64,000 bases of DNA from Methylocystis sp. IM3. GTDB lineage: Bacteria > Pseudomonadota > Alphaproteobacteria > Rhizobiales > Beijerinckiaceae. This document shows positions 49,084 through 59,180 of the stretch, piece after piece (position 1 is the stretch's first letter; every line of letters begins with the position of its first letter). Below the pieces are notes generated by a model that saw only the letters and a list, made by a program, of their open reading frames with translations, was not told the origin of the DNA and searched no databases. The stretch lies in the NCBI RefSeq assembly GCF_038070105.1, contig NZ_JBBPBZ010000002.1, positions 1,934,001 to 1,998,000 of the forward strand. The letters are read 5' to 3'. A program made the translations under genes and the position numbers.

Positions 49084-50085
49084 TTACGCCAGCACGTCGG
49101 TATAAAGCTCGGAAGGCTCCGGCTCCTTGTCGCTCATCGCAAAATCGGCTGCTTCGGCGACGACCTTGCGAACATTGGCGTCGATCTTCTTCAGTTCGTC
49201 CTCGCTGACGCCGTCGGCCAGCAGGCGCAGGCGCACCTGCTCGATTGGATCGTGCTCCTCGCGCATCCTCTGCACTTCTTCCTTGGAGCGATATTTCGCA
49301 GGGTCGGACATGGAGTGGCCGCGATAGCGGTAGGTCTGCACTTCCAGGAGATAGGGTCCCTTGCCCGAGCGGCACCAGGCCAGCGCCTCGGCGGTCGCCT
49401 CGCGCACCACCCGCACGTCCATGCCGTCGATCTGCCGGCCGGGGATGCCGAAGGCGCCGCCGCGCATGGCGAAGTCCGTCTGCGCTGCGGCGCGGGTCAG
49501 CGACGTGCCCATGGCGTAGCGATTGTTCTCGACGATGAAGAGCACCGGCAGCTTCCACAGCGCCGCGATGTTGAAGGTCTCGTAGACCTGCCCCTGATTG
49601 GCCGCCCCCTCGCCGAAGAAGGTGAGCGACACGCGTCCGTCGCCGCGATAGAGATTGGCGAAACCGACGCCCGCGCCGATCGGCGCCGGCGCGCCGACGA
49701 TGCCGTGGCCGCCGAAGAAATTCTTCTCCCGCGAGAACATGTGCATGGAGCCGCCCTTGCCCTTGGAGTAGCCGCCGCGCTTGCCGGCAAGCTCCGCCAT
49801 CACGCCCTTGGGGTCCATGCCGCTCGCGAGCATGTGGCCATGGTCGCGATAGCTCGTCGTGAATTCGTCGCCCTCGCGCGCGGCCATCTTGGCGCCGACG
49901 ACCACGGCTTCCTGGCCGATGTAGAGATGGCAGAAGCCGGCGACCACGCCCATGCCGTAGAGCTGCCCCGCCTTCTCCTCGAAACGGCGGATGAGCAACA
50001 TGTCGCGCAGGGCGTGAAGCTCTTCCTCGCGGGTGAAAGGTGGAACGGATTGAGCGGCGCTCGCGCCGTCGCCTGCAGTCGCCAT
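49084..50085 (-). CDS. pdhA: Pyruvate dehydrogenase E1 alpha subunit
   Basis: The 333-residue thiamine-diphosphate subunit decarboxylates pyruvate together with PdhB. Recognisable parts are RRFEEKAGQLYGMG, CHLYIGQEAV, the thiamine-binding stretch FFGEGAANQGQVYE ending IVENNRYAMGTS, and YRYRGHSMSDPAKYR, the regulatory-loop region. The usual GDG of the thiamine motif is GEG here. The ATG at 50083-50085 was preferred over an in-frame TTG seven codons upstream. It is the first gene of the pdh operon. Confidence 0.95.
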   Translation of the reverse strand: MATAGDGASAAQSVPPFTREEELHALRDMLLIRRFEEKAGQLYGMGVVAGFCHLYIGQEAVVVGAKMAAREGDEFTTSYRDHGHMLASGMDPKGVMAELAGKRGGYSKGKGGSMHMFSREKNFFGGHGIVGAPAPIGAGVGFANLYRGDGRVSLTFFGEGAANQGQVYETFNIAALWKLPVLFIVENNRYAMGTSLTRAAAQTDFAMRGGAFGIPGRQIDGMDVRVVREATAEALAWCRSGKGPYLLEVQTYRYRGHSMSDPAKYRSKEEVQRMREEHDPIEQVRLRLLADGVSEDELKKIDANVRKVVAEAADFAMSDKEPEPSELYTDVLA

Positions 50086-50191
50086 CGGCTGTTCTCGGCC
50101 TCCCAACCGTTATTTGGAGAACGAGCGGGACAATACCAGAGTCGCCGTTCAAAGACGAGGGCGCCGGGTCCCCACCGGTTGCGGCTGTGGC

Positions 50192-50995
50192 TTATTTCGC
50201 GTCGAGCTGCGTCTGCAGCTCTTCGGCGAAGGCCATGATCCGCTTGGCGTTGGCGCCGAAGTCGTGGCGTCCGTAGCGGGAGGCGGCGCGCAGATCGATG
50301 CGGGTCTGACCCGGCAGCGGCTTGAGTCGGACTGTCACGTCCTCGTCGAGCCCCATGATCAGCGTCTTGTCGAGAAAGTCGGCGTGCCCTTCTCCGGTGC
50401 GGCCGCCGGGCGGGCGCTGATCGACGACCTTCCAGCCGATCGCCTTCGCCGTTTTGAGAACGAGCGCGAAAGCTTCGTCGGCGTCGAGATCGACGACGAT
50501 GGGCTCGACGTCCGGATAGGCGGGGCGTTGGGCCTCGCGCGCCTTCTGCGTCACGCCCTTTGGCTGAAAGCCTCCCCGCGCCGCATAGGCCGCCCCGGAC
50601 AACGAGAAAAACGGCGGGTTGGCGATGTCGGTGGAAATGTCCGACAGCACCGGCAAACGCACCGCCTCGAAGGCGAGATAGGACGGATAGGCGAGAGTCA
50701 GCAGCGCGATCAGCGCGCCGGCGAACGCAGCCCCCGCGCCGCGCCGGCCGGTGTTCCAGATGCTGACCCAAGCGGCGCCCACGAGCAAAAGCCCGATGAG
50801 CGCCAACGCCACGGCGGCTCCGAGCGACGCCAGCGCGGAAACGGGCGCGATCATGTTCAGCCGCACCAGCAGGACCGAGAGGATGGCGACCGTTCCCGCA
50901 AAAACGGCGACGCTGCGGCTCCACAACGCGGCCCGCGACCATGGCTCCGGCGGAAGTGTGCGACGCATGGGACCGAGCGGCCTCGCCTGTTTCAT
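50192..50995 (-). CDS. DUF1499 membrane protein
   Basis: The 267-residue protein has about three N-terminal hydrophobic segments and a C-terminal DUF1499 domain (VEPIVVDLDADEAFALVLKT, FLDKTLIMGLDEDVTVRL, SRYGRHDFGANAKRI). DUF1499 is common in alphaproteobacteria, and its function is unknown. The start (ATG 50993-50995) is uncertain by some codons. It lies about 100 bp upstream of pdhA, same strand. Confidence 0.82.
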   Translation of the reverse strand: MKQARPLGPMRRTLPPEPWSRAALWSRSVAVFAGTVAILSVLLVRLNMIAPVSALASLGAAVALALIGLLLVGAAWVSIWNTGRRGAGAAFAGALIALLTLAYPSYLAFEAVRLPVLSDISTDIANPPFFSLSGAAYAARGGFQPKGVTQKAREAQRPAYPDVEPIVVDLDADEAFALVLKTAKAIGWKVVDQRPPGGRTGEGHADFLDKTLIMGLDEDVTVRLKPLPGQTRIDLRAASRYGRHDFGANAKRIMAFAEELQTQLDAK

Positions 50996-51160
50996 GCCGC
51001 TGGATGCGGCGATGAGCGCATTTTTCGCCAAAGGCGGCGAGAAATGCAACGAAATAGCGGCATCGTGAAAACAGCTGGCGCGTTAGCGCGGCGTTAAGCG
51101 AATGCGGCGAATTTGAGGGCGTGCATTTTTCTTGTAGCTGCGTTCGCGTAGAGGCCCGCA

Positions 51161-51361
51161 ATGTCGGACAATCATCCAGTCGAGTCGAATGAGCCGCAGG
51201 CCGGCGGCCATCCCCATGATCTCCTCGCGCGGCTTTATCGCGAGATCGGCATTTCCGCCGTCGCCGCCGCGCTCGAAGCCGCGCAATTTTCCGACCTTAC
51301 GGACGACGCGCCGCAAGAAGACGGCGCCTGGTCGCCGCTGGGCGGCGAGATCGCAGCCTGA
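51161..51361 (+). CDS. Small acidic hypothetical protein
   Basis: The 66-residue protein (MSDNHPVESNEPQAGGHPHD) is acidic with a predicted helical middle (LLARLYREIGISAVAAALEA). GAGG lies six bases before the ATG. It stands 38 bases before the metallophosphoesterase on the same strand and may share its transcript. No known domain. Confidence 0.6.
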   Translation: MSDNHPVESNEPQAGGHPHDLLARLYREIGISAVAAALEAAQFSDLTDDAPQEDGAWSPLGGEIAA

Positions 51362-51399
51362 TAGAAGAGCCCTGCCTTGGCCTTTGCCTTGGGGGCTCA

Positions 51400-52311
51400 A
51401 TGATCGACCGCCGCGCCTTTCTGCGCCTGCCCGCCGCCATCGCGCTCGCAGGCGCGGCCTATTCCGTCGCCATCGAGCCGAACTTCCGGCTCGAGGTTAC
51501 GCGTTACCGCGTGACGCCGAAAGACTGGCCTCCCGCCCTCTCTCTGCGCATCGCCGTCATTACCGACCTGCACGCCTGCGAGCCCTGGATGCCGTCGGCG
51601 CGCATCCGCCGCATCGCCGCACTCGCCAATTCCCTCGCGCCCGATCTCATCGTGCTGCTGGGCGATTTCGCGGCGGGCACGCATCTCGTCACGGGCCCTG
51701 TGCAGCCCGAGCAATGGGCCGAGGCGCTCTCGAACCTCGAGGCGCCGCTCGGGGTTCATGCGGTGCTCGGCAATCACGACTGGTGGCACGGCGCCCTTCC
51801 CGGCGATCCGTCTGACGGCGCCGAGGCCGCGCGCGCCGCGTTGAAGCAGATGGGCGCGCGGCTCTATGAGAACGACGCCATGCGTCTGGAAAAGAACGGC
51901 GAGCCCTTCTGGCTTCTCGGCCTCGCCGACCAGTTGGCCGAATGGGTCCAGATCGGAAAGCGCGGGCGATGGCGGGGGCGAGACGATCTCGATGCGACGC
52001 TCGCTCGCGTGATCGACGATTCGCCGGCCATTCTTCTGGCCCATGAGCCCTTCGTCTTCGACCGCGTGCCGGGCCGTGTCGCGCTGACGCTCTCCGGCCA
52101 TACGCATGGCGGGCAGGTCAATCTGCCCGTTCTTGGCCCCATCGCCGCGGAACTGCGCTATGGCGGCGGCAGCAGAGTTTACGGGCATTACGTGCAGGAC
52201 GGGCGCCACCTCGTCATTTCCGGCGGCCTCGGCGAGTCGATCCTGCCCATGCGTTTCATGCGGCCGCCGGAGATCGTCGAAGTGACAGTGGCGCCGCCGG
52301 CCGCCGCGTGA
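51400..52311 (+). CDS. Metallophosphoesterase with Tat-type signal
   Basis: The 303-residue calcineurin-like phosphoesterase has the metal motifs TDLHACE, LLGDFAAG, GNHDWW, AHEP and SGHTHGGQVN in order. The N terminus (DRRAFLRLPAAIALAGAAYS) fits a Tat signal or a membrane anchor, placing the enzyme on the periplasmic side. Relatives (YkuE-like) act on membrane lipid or UDP-sugar phosphates; the substrate here is unknown. It ends convergently with tuf across a two-way terminator. Confidence 0.88.
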   Translation: MIDRRAFLRLPAAIALAGAAYSVAIEPNFRLEVTRYRVTPKDWPPALSLRIAVITDLHACEPWMPSARIRRIAALANSLAPDLIVLLGDFAAGTHLVTGPVQPEQWAEALSNLEAPLGVHAVLGNHDWWHGALPGDPSDGAEAARAALKQMGARLYENDAMRLEKNGEPFWLLGLADQLAEWVQIGKRGRWRGRDDLDATLARVIDDSPAILLAHEPFVFDRVPGRVALTLSGHTHGGQVNLPVLGPIAAELRYGGGSRVYGHYVQDGRHLVISGGLGESILPMRFMRPPEIVEVTVAPPAAA

Positions 52312-52349
52312 CTTCGAGCGGCTGAGGGGCTTCGCGGGCGCAAAACGGC

Positions 52350-52385
52350 GAGGGCGCCGATTGGCTCGAGGCCAACGGCGCCCTC
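52350..52385. terminator. Bidirectional terminator between metallophosphoesterase and tuf
   Basis: GAGGGCGCCG (52350-52359) pairs with CGGCGCCCTC (52376-52385), and TTGGC/GCCAA extend the stem to 15 bp with one bulge. A T-rich stretch follows on the plus strand (CTTTTCTG) and TTTT occurs a few bases beyond on the minus strand. Confidence 0.85.
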
Positions 52386-52398
52386 CCTGTCTTTTCTG

Positions 52399-53589
<1,191 letters not shown>

Positions 53590-53654
53590 GGTCCCGTTCC
53601 TCTGGCGGGTCCACTGCCCGCGCGCGGGCGAGCCTTTAAGGCCGTTGAAGAAAA

Positions 53655-53685
53655 TCCGCAAGGGGCCGGATCGGCCCCTTGCGGA
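53655..53685 (-). terminator. Terminator-like hairpin in the tuf leader
   Basis: TCCGCAAGGGGCCG and its perfect 14-bp complement flank a 3-base loop, followed on the minus strand by TTTTCTTC. It lies 65 bases upstream of the tuf ATG in the same direction. No annotated gene precedes it on this strand, so it may be a leader attenuator or a remnant from an upstream gene lost when tuf was duplicated. Confidence 0.7.
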
Positions 53686-53844
53686 GCCATTGACGCGCCG
53701 GTCCCGGCCCAGGCGGCGCACCCAGCGGCGCGTGCGATAAAATTTCGCGTGATTACAATCATTTGCGCTTACATCGAAAACGAAAAATTAGGTCTTTGCC
53801 GCGAGCATTGCCGCGTCAGTCACTTCGGCTCGGCCGGTAATCAA

Positions 53845-54849
53845 ATGGATGGACTGCTCGATTCCGTCGGCGATCTGACCGACGCACGCGACAAGGACTC
53901 ACTGGAGCAGAGCCTCGCGGCGGCGATGTTCGATCTCCTCGGTGCGGCGCGGCTCGTCCTGTGGCGGCTATCGCGGCAGAACGACGCCGTGGTCTTGCGC
54001 CGGCGCGTCTCCCTTGGCGGGAGCGGCGGAGAGAGCGCGGCGCACGACTCTGGCGACGCGGCGCCGCGCAGCAAGCTCGACTCCTGGCCCGAGCTTCATG
54101 CCTGTTATGCCGCCCGCGCCAATCTGCGGTGGCCAGCGGGAGCCAATGGCCTTTGTCGGCACGCCTTTCCTATCCTCGATAGCCGGGAGCCGATTGGCAT
54201 TCTTGAGATTTTGCGCCCGGACGCGCTGACTGAAGAACAGGAACGGCTCGTTCTGGGCCTTCTGCGCGTCTATCGCAATCATCTGGGACTGCTGGACGAC
54301 ACCGACTGCGACGAACTGAGCGGCCTTCTCAATCGTCGCACTTATGACGAGACGTTCAGAAAGGTCTCGACCCGAGCCTTTGGGGACGACACGGCTGGCG
54401 GCGGCTTCATCGCCGTCATCGACATCGACCACTTCAAGCGCATCAACGACGCCTTCGGCCACCCCTATGGCGACGAGGTGATCGTGCTGCTGTCGCGGCT
54501 CATGTCCGCGCATTTCCAGGATACGCATTATCTTTTCCGGTTTGGCGGCGAGGAGTTCGTCGTTCTCCTGGACGGCATGACCTCAGCGGAGGCGCGCGCG
54601 ACTCTGGAGCGTCTCCGCGCGACGGTCGAAAGCTTCCCCTTTCCGCAGGTCGGCAGCGTCACGGTCAGCCTGGGCTTCAGTGAAATCCGTCCCGGCGACA
54701 CCGGGGCCGCCGCCTTCGGCCGCGCCGACCAGGCCTTGTATTTCTCCAAACGGAACGGCCGCAATCAGCTATTCTCCTACGAAGAGCTGGTGGCGGCGTG
54801 CGAACTGGTCGATCACACGCGAGCGGCCGACGAGGTCGAGCTATTTTGA
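53845..54849 (+). CDS. GGDEF diguanylate cyclase with GAF-like sensor domain
   Basis: The 334-residue protein has an N-terminal GAF-like region (about 1-150), then a GGDEF domain with [20 protein letters not shown] and the active-site loop [13 protein letters not shown]. It should make cyclic di-GMP. The RxxD inhibitory site normally found five residues before GGEEF is not present. No membrane segment is seen. It stands between tuf and holB with no operon partner; the upstream frame across tuf is an artefact. Confidence 0.92.
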   Translation: MDGLLDSVGDLTDARDKDSLEQSLAAAMFDLLGAARLVLWRLSRQNDAVVLRRRVSLGGSGGESAAHDSGDAAPRSKLDSWPELHACYAARANLRWPAGANGLCRHAFPILDSREPIGILEILRPDALTEEQERLVLGLLRVYRNHLGLLDDTDCDELSGLLNRRTYDETFRKVSTRAFGDDTAGGGFIAVIDIDHFKRINDAFGHPYGDEVIVLLSRLMSAHFQDTHYLFRFGGEEFVVLLDGMTSAEARATLERLRATVESFPFPQVGSVTVSLGFSEIRPGDTGAAAFGRADQALYFSKRNGRNQLFSYEELVAACELVDHTRAADEVELF

Positions 54850-54868
54850 CCTTGCGGGGAATTCCGCG

Positions 54869-55945
54869 CTACGCCCCTTCCGCCCGCGCCAGCCGGTCGA
54901 ACGCCCCGAGCACCATCGCCTTCTTGTCGAAGTTGAACACTTCCGTCTCGCGGGCGAGGTCGCGGATCTCGTCCCAGGCGCGGGCGTAGCCAATGAGGCG
55001 CGCGGGCGGGGCGCCGTCCCGTGAGAGCGTTTTCACCCGCGCATCGAGATGCCGCTCCAGCGCGCGCATGAAGGTCTCATAGGCGTCTTCATTGCTGCGC
55101 CCGGTCAGCTTGTCGGCGAGCAGATGCACGCCCAGCCAATCGACGCGCGGCAGGCTTTGCAGCAGGCGGGCGACAGCGGCGTCGAAGGCCATGGCGTCGC
55201 CGCCGAGCAGGCGCAACGTCTCGCGAACGGAGCCTTCGGCCCGGCCGGCGGCGGCGGCGATCTCATCCCCCCGCCCGCTCCAGGGCGATCCGAGCCCCTC
55301 GACCGCCGCGACGGTCTCCTCCTGCGTCAGCGCGCCGAGCATGAGCTTTCGGCACCGCGAGCGGATCGTCGGCAGAACCCGGCCCGGCTGATGCGCCACC
55401 AGCAGAAACAGCGACCGCTCCGGCGGCTCCTCGATGAGCTTGAGGAGCGCGTTGGCGGCGTTCCTGTTCAGATCGTCGGCGCAGTCGATGATGGCCACGC
55501 GCCAGCCGCCGGCGCCGGAGGCCCGATGGAAGGCCCGCGTGATCTCGCGGACGTCATCGACCCTGATCTCGGTGAAGTGCTTCGGAGGCTTCGCCTTCTC
55601 GTTCCACTCACGCCGCAGCAGGAAGATGTCGGCGAGCGCCAGGGTCGCGATGCGCCGCGCGGCGGGATGCTCCTCGGGCACGACAAGCGACGAGGCGTTC
55701 TGCACCTCCGGCGAGGCCGGGTCGGGATGGGCGAGCAGGAAACGCGCCACGCGCCAGGCGAGCGTCGCCTTGCCGATCCCCTCCGGGCCGCCGATGATCC
55801 AGGCCTGCGCCAGACGGTTGCGCCGATAGGCGTCGAGCAGCTCGCGCTCGGCCGCCTCGTGGCCGAAGAAGGCGAGCGTCTCGCGCGGATGCGGCGCGCC
55901 CTCGAAACGGTCGCTCTCGGGCGGACCGGCAAGCTCCTTTTTCAT
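54869..55945 (-). CDS. holB: DNA polymerase III delta-prime subunit
   Basis: The delta-prime subunit is part of the clamp loader that places the sliding clamp on DNA. The 358-residue protein has an AAA+ fold with Walker A GGPEGIGKATLAW, the IIDCADDLNRNAANALLK stretch, EEPPERSLFLLVAHQPGRVL, and the SRC arginine-finger motif IRSRCRKL. The ATG overlaps the tmk stop by four bases. It ends convergently with the GGDEF gene. Confidence 0.92.
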   Translation of the reverse strand: MKKELAGPPESDRFEGAPHPRETLAFFGHEAAERELLDAYRRNRLAQAWIIGGPEGIGKATLAWRVARFLLAHPDPASPEVQNASSLVVPEEHPAARRIATLALADIFLLRREWNEKAKPPKHFTEIRVDDVREITRAFHRASGAGGWRVAIIDCADDLNRNAANALLKLIEEPPERSLFLLVAHQPGRVLPTIRSRCRKLMLGALTQEETVAAVEGLGSPWSGRGDEIAAAAGRAEGSVRETLRLLGGDAMAFDAAVARLLQSLPRVDWLGVHLLADKLTGRSNEDAYETFMRALERHLDARVKTLSRDGAPPARLIGYARAWDEIRDLARETEVFNFDKKAMVLGAFDRLARAEGA

Positions 55946-56613
55946 TGCGCGGCGGCGGCCTGCGTGTCCAGAAAACGCGAATCGACGATCTGGCGGATGG
56001 CACGCGCCACCTCGTCCACAGGCCGGGAGGCGTCGATCACGCAGCAGCGTTCCGGTTCCTGCTCGGCTATGTCGAGAAAGGCGCGGCGCAGACCCTCGTG
56101 GAAGGCGCTGTCCTCCGCCTCGAAGCGGTCGGCCCTCAGCCCCGTGGCTTCGCGGCGGCTGGCGGCGCGGGCCATGCCCTGTTCGTGCGGCAGATCGAGA
56201 ATGAAGGTCAGATCGGGCCGAGTGTCGCCAATCGCCGCCTGTTCGAGAAGCGCAAGCGTTCCCGCGTCCACCCCGCCCCGCGCGCCCTGATAGGCGCGCG
56301 TCGAGTCGGCGAAGCGATCGCATAGCACATAGGCGCCGCGGGCGAGCGCCGGCGCAATGATCTGCCCCACATGGTCGATTCGCGCGGCTGCGAAGAGCGC
56401 CGCCTCGGCCAGCGGGCCGAGCGGCGCGATGCGGCCGGAGAGCAGAACCTTGCGCAGCGCCTCGGCCTTGGACGTGCCGCCGGGCTCGCGCGTCGTCACG
56501 ACCTCGAGCCCACGGGCGCGCAGATGCGCCGCGAGGCGGTCAAGCTGCGTCGATTTGCCGACGCCCTCGCCGCCCTCGAAGGTGATGAAGCGGCCCTTTT
56601 CGGCTCCGGTCAT
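55942..56613 (-). CDS. tmk: Thymidylate kinase
   Basis: Tmk phosphorylates dTMP to dTDP. The 223-residue protein has the P-loop FEGGEGVGKSTQ, the DRxxxS motif in VLCDRFADSTRAYQGA, and RREATGLRADRFEAED in the lid region. It overlaps dacA upstream and holB downstream by four bases each, forming the compact rlpA-dac-tmk-holB operon. Confidence 0.96.
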   Translation of the reverse strand: MTGAEKGRFITFEGGEGVGKSTQLDRLAAHLRARGLEVVTTREPGGTSKAEALRKVLLSGRIAPLGPLAEAALFAAARIDHVGQIIAPALARGAYVLCDRFADSTRAYQGARGGVDAGTLALLEQAAIGDTRPDLTFILDLPHEQGMARAASRREATGLRADRFEAEDSAFHEGLRRAFLDIAEQEPERCCVIDASRPVDEVARAIRQIVDSRFLDTQAAAAQ

Positions 56614-57797
56614 TTCTTCGCCAGCAGCTTCTCGTGGATCTTGGCGGCCGCATATTCGTAAACGGCGTCGAAGGCCCGCCTCGACAGCGACCCTTCATCC
56701 ACCGCCGCGCTCGCCTCGAGCGGCTGCTCCAGCACGACATTGGCGCCCCGCCTGACTTCGAGCCGGCCGATCTTCTGGCCTTCGGCCACCGGCGCAATCA
56801 CCGGCCCCTCATAGACGATCTTGCCCGTGAGCCGCTCCGTGGCGCCGCGCGGCAGAAGCACCTTCACGTCGCTCTTGGAGACAAGGTCGATCGAGCCCTG
56901 TGTGCCGCCATAGACCTGCGCCGGCCCGACCGGCTCGCCGGCCTTGAACAATTCCTTCTCCTCGAAATTGCGGAAGCCCCATTGCAGGAGCTTGCGCGCT
57001 TCCTCGGCGCGCTCCTTGGCGGTCTTGGCGCCGTAGACCGCGACGATCAGCCGGCGGCCGTCCTGAACGGCCGAGCCGACCATGCCGAAGTCGCCCTTCT
57101 CGATATTGCCGGTCTTGAGCCCGTCCGCGCCGATGCTCATCGTGAGCAAGGGATTGCGGTTCTGCTGGCGGATGTTGTTCCAGGTGAACTCTTTCTCGCC
57201 GAAATATTTGTAGAAGTCGGGATAGGTCTGGATCACGTGGAGGGCGAGCTTCGCCATTTCGCGGGCGGTGACCTTCTGGTCGTCGCTCGCCTTGCCCCAC
57301 GGATTGCCGAAGCGCGATTTCACGAGGCCGAGCTCGGAGGCGCGCTTGTTCATGCGTATCACGAAGGCTTCCTCAGAGCCTGCGAGGCCCTCCGCCAGAA
57401 CGAGAGCCGCGTCATTGCCCGAGACGATCACCAGCCCGCGCAGTAGATCTTCCACGCTGGCGCTGCTGTTGACCTTGAGGAACATGGCGGAGCCGCCCGC
57501 GGGGGCGCCGCCGTTCCTCCAGGCATATTCGGAAACCGGGAATTGGTCGGTGAGCTTGAGGCGGCCCTCGGCCAATTCGCGGAAGACGAGTTCGGCGGTG
57601 AGGATCTTCACCGTCGAGGCGGGGGTCGCCAGTTCGTCCGCGCCTTTTTCGAAAAGCACCGTGTTGGTCGCCGCGTCGATCAGGATCGCCTGCGGAACGC
57701 TTGTCTGGAAAGGCTGCGCCCGCACCGCGCCGGCGATCAGCACCGCAAAAAGAAACAGAAGATAAGAAATGATTTTCCGGGTTTTGCGCTCAAACAA
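56610..57797 (-). CDS. dacA: D-alanyl-D-alanine carboxypeptidase (PBP5/6 type)
   Basis: This membrane-anchored penicillin-binding protein trims the terminal D-alanine from peptidoglycan stem peptides. The 395-residue protein has a signal peptide (FLFAVLIAGAVRAQ), the SxxK motif STVK, SxN in VIVSGNDAAL, and KTG in GLKTGNIEKG, plus a C-terminal beta domain with an amphipathic helix. The TTG at 57795-57797 follows GGAG at nine bases and gives a good signal sequence. It overlaps tmk by four bases. Confidence 0.92.
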   Translation of the reverse strand: MFERKTRKIISYLLFLFAVLIAGAVRAQPFQTSVPQAILIDAATNTVLFEKGADELATPASTVKILTAELVFRELAEGRLKLTDQFPVSEYAWRNGGAPAGGSAMFLKVNSSASVEDLLRGLVIVSGNDAALVLAEGLAGSEEAFVIRMNKRASELGLVKSRFGNPWGKASDDQKVTAREMAKLALHVIQTYPDFYKYFGEKEFTWNNIRQQNRNPLLTMSIGADGLKTGNIEKGDFGMVGSAVQDGRRLIVAVYGAKTAKERAEEARKLLQWGFRNFEEKELFKAGEPVGPAQVYGGTQGSIDLVSKSDVKVLLPRGATERLTGKIVYEGPVIAPVAEGQKIGRLEVRRGANVVLEQPLEASAAVDEGSLSRRAFDAVYEYAAAKIHEKLLAKK

Positions 57798-57902
57798 GGC
57801 GTACGCTCCGCTCGCTTGCGACGCCCTCACCCGGCGACGCAAGCAGAGAATGGCCCCGCGAACGCGAAAATGCAACGCGGCACGCCTGTCTACGCAGGCG
57901 CT

Positions 57903-58904
57903 TCAGTTGGCCGCGTGACGCAGCGGGGGCTTGGGCGCCGATACTTCGCTATGGCCGAAAGATTCGGGCCGAACGGGCGGCAGGGGCGCCGTCTGAAAGG
58001 CTTTCATCGCGCGCGCCGGCGCGGCGGGGGCCTCCGCCTCCGCTTTCTCCTCCGCCGCATTGCTGGCCGCCTGCGCCGCAGAGGCAGCTGCGGCCTCCGT
58101 CTCGGCATAGGCCATCATCTCGACCTCGCCGACGACGGGCTGCGTCGCGGGAGTATTCTCCTCCTGCGCCCGCTCCGCCAGCGCCGCCGTGCGCAGCGGG
58201 TCCTGCTTCGAGGCGACCATGACCGGGGCGGCGCCCTCGATCTGCGCCGGTTCGCCGTCGTCCCGCAAGGTGGCGAGAAGCCGGGCGTCGTCGTCGCCGG
58301 CGAGTTCGGCCTTGCCGACCCACTCGACCTTCACCCGCGCCATTCCGACCGAGCGGAAATCCAGCGCCTCCGCCACGCGCTGCGAGACATCCATCACGCG
58401 GTGGCCGTGATAAGGCCCGCGGTCGTTCACGCGGACGATGATCGAGCGGGAGTTCTTCATATTGGTGACGCGCGCGTAGCTCGGCAGCGGCATCGTCGGA
58501 TGCGCCGCTGAAATCGAGTCGCGGTCGAAAATCTCGCCGTTGGCCGTGCGGCGACCATGGAAATCCGACCCATACCAGGAAGCCGTGCCGGTGGCGGTAT
58601 AGGGTTTCTCGTTCGGCACATAGGTCAGGCCGGCGATTTTATAGGGCTTGCCGACCATATAGGCGCCGCCGCCCTTGGGCACCTCCTCGCCATCGACCAC
58701 CACGCGGGGGCTCGGGCGGACGCCATAACGAGGGTCGACATGGCTGAGGCCGGCCACGCCCGGATAGCGGGGCGAGGTCGCCGTGGACGCGCAACCGGCA
58801 AGGGAAGCCAGGGAGAGGAAGAGGATCGACCGGCGAAGAGAGACGACCGTTTGCTCAACAGGGCTCAACAAGCAATCACGCTCCCGGGACACGGCAAATC
58901 GCAT
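57903..58904 (-). CDS. rlpA: RlpA-type septal ring lipoprotein
   Basis: The 333-residue lipoprotein has the lipobox LASLAGC; then a double-psi beta-barrel domain (GTASWYGSDFHGRRTANG, PSYARVTNMKNSRSIIVRV, NDRGPYHGHRVMDVS) as in the RlpA lytic transglycosylase that cuts denuded glycan at the septum. A long alanine- and glutamate-rich tail follows, with no SPOR domain visible. The ATG at 58902-58904 has AAGGA at 8 bases; a TTG 11 codons later would give a shorter signal peptide. It lies 105 bases before dacA. Confidence 0.88.
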   Translation of the reverse strand: MRFAVSRERDCLLSPVEQTVVSLRRSILFLSLASLAGCASTATSPRYPGVAGLSHVDPRYGVRPSPRVVVDGEEVPKGGGAYMVGKPYKIAGLTYVPNEKPYTATGTASWYGSDFHGRRTANGEIFDRDSISAAHPTMPLPSYARVTNMKNSRSIIVRVNDRGPYHGHRVMDVSQRVAEALDFRSVGMARVKVEWVGKAELAGDDDARLLATLRDDGEPAQIEGAAPVMVASKQDPLRTAALAERAQEENTPATQPVVGEVEMMAYAETEAAAASAAQAASNAAEEKAEAEAPAAPARAMKAFQTAPLPPVRPESFGHSEVSAPKPPLRHAAN

Positions 58905-59180
58905 CGAAACGGTCCTTGTCGAAGGCGACGTTCGGGCGGCCGCTATCGGAATATCGTTCACATCCGACATGGTGGCGGATTGCGCAGGACGCATCCCCTG
59001 CCCAGCCGATGACGAAGCGAACGCCGAGAGTTTCCCCCGAAAGTCTGAAGTCGACGTTAACGACACGGTTCGGCCTTGGCGGAAAGGCGGCTGAAATCTG
59101 GCGAAAATCAGACATTGCCCCCAGCTTGCGCCCAAGCAGGCCTTTTCGGAACGGCTGTGGCCACGGCGCCACAGTTATCG

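Noticed and set aside
46858-50238. Very long open frame (over 1100 codons) on the plus strand opposite the pdh genes
   Set aside because: It mirrors the codon pattern of the pdh genes on the other strand; at this GC content antisense frames stay open by chance. No domain or start signal was found.
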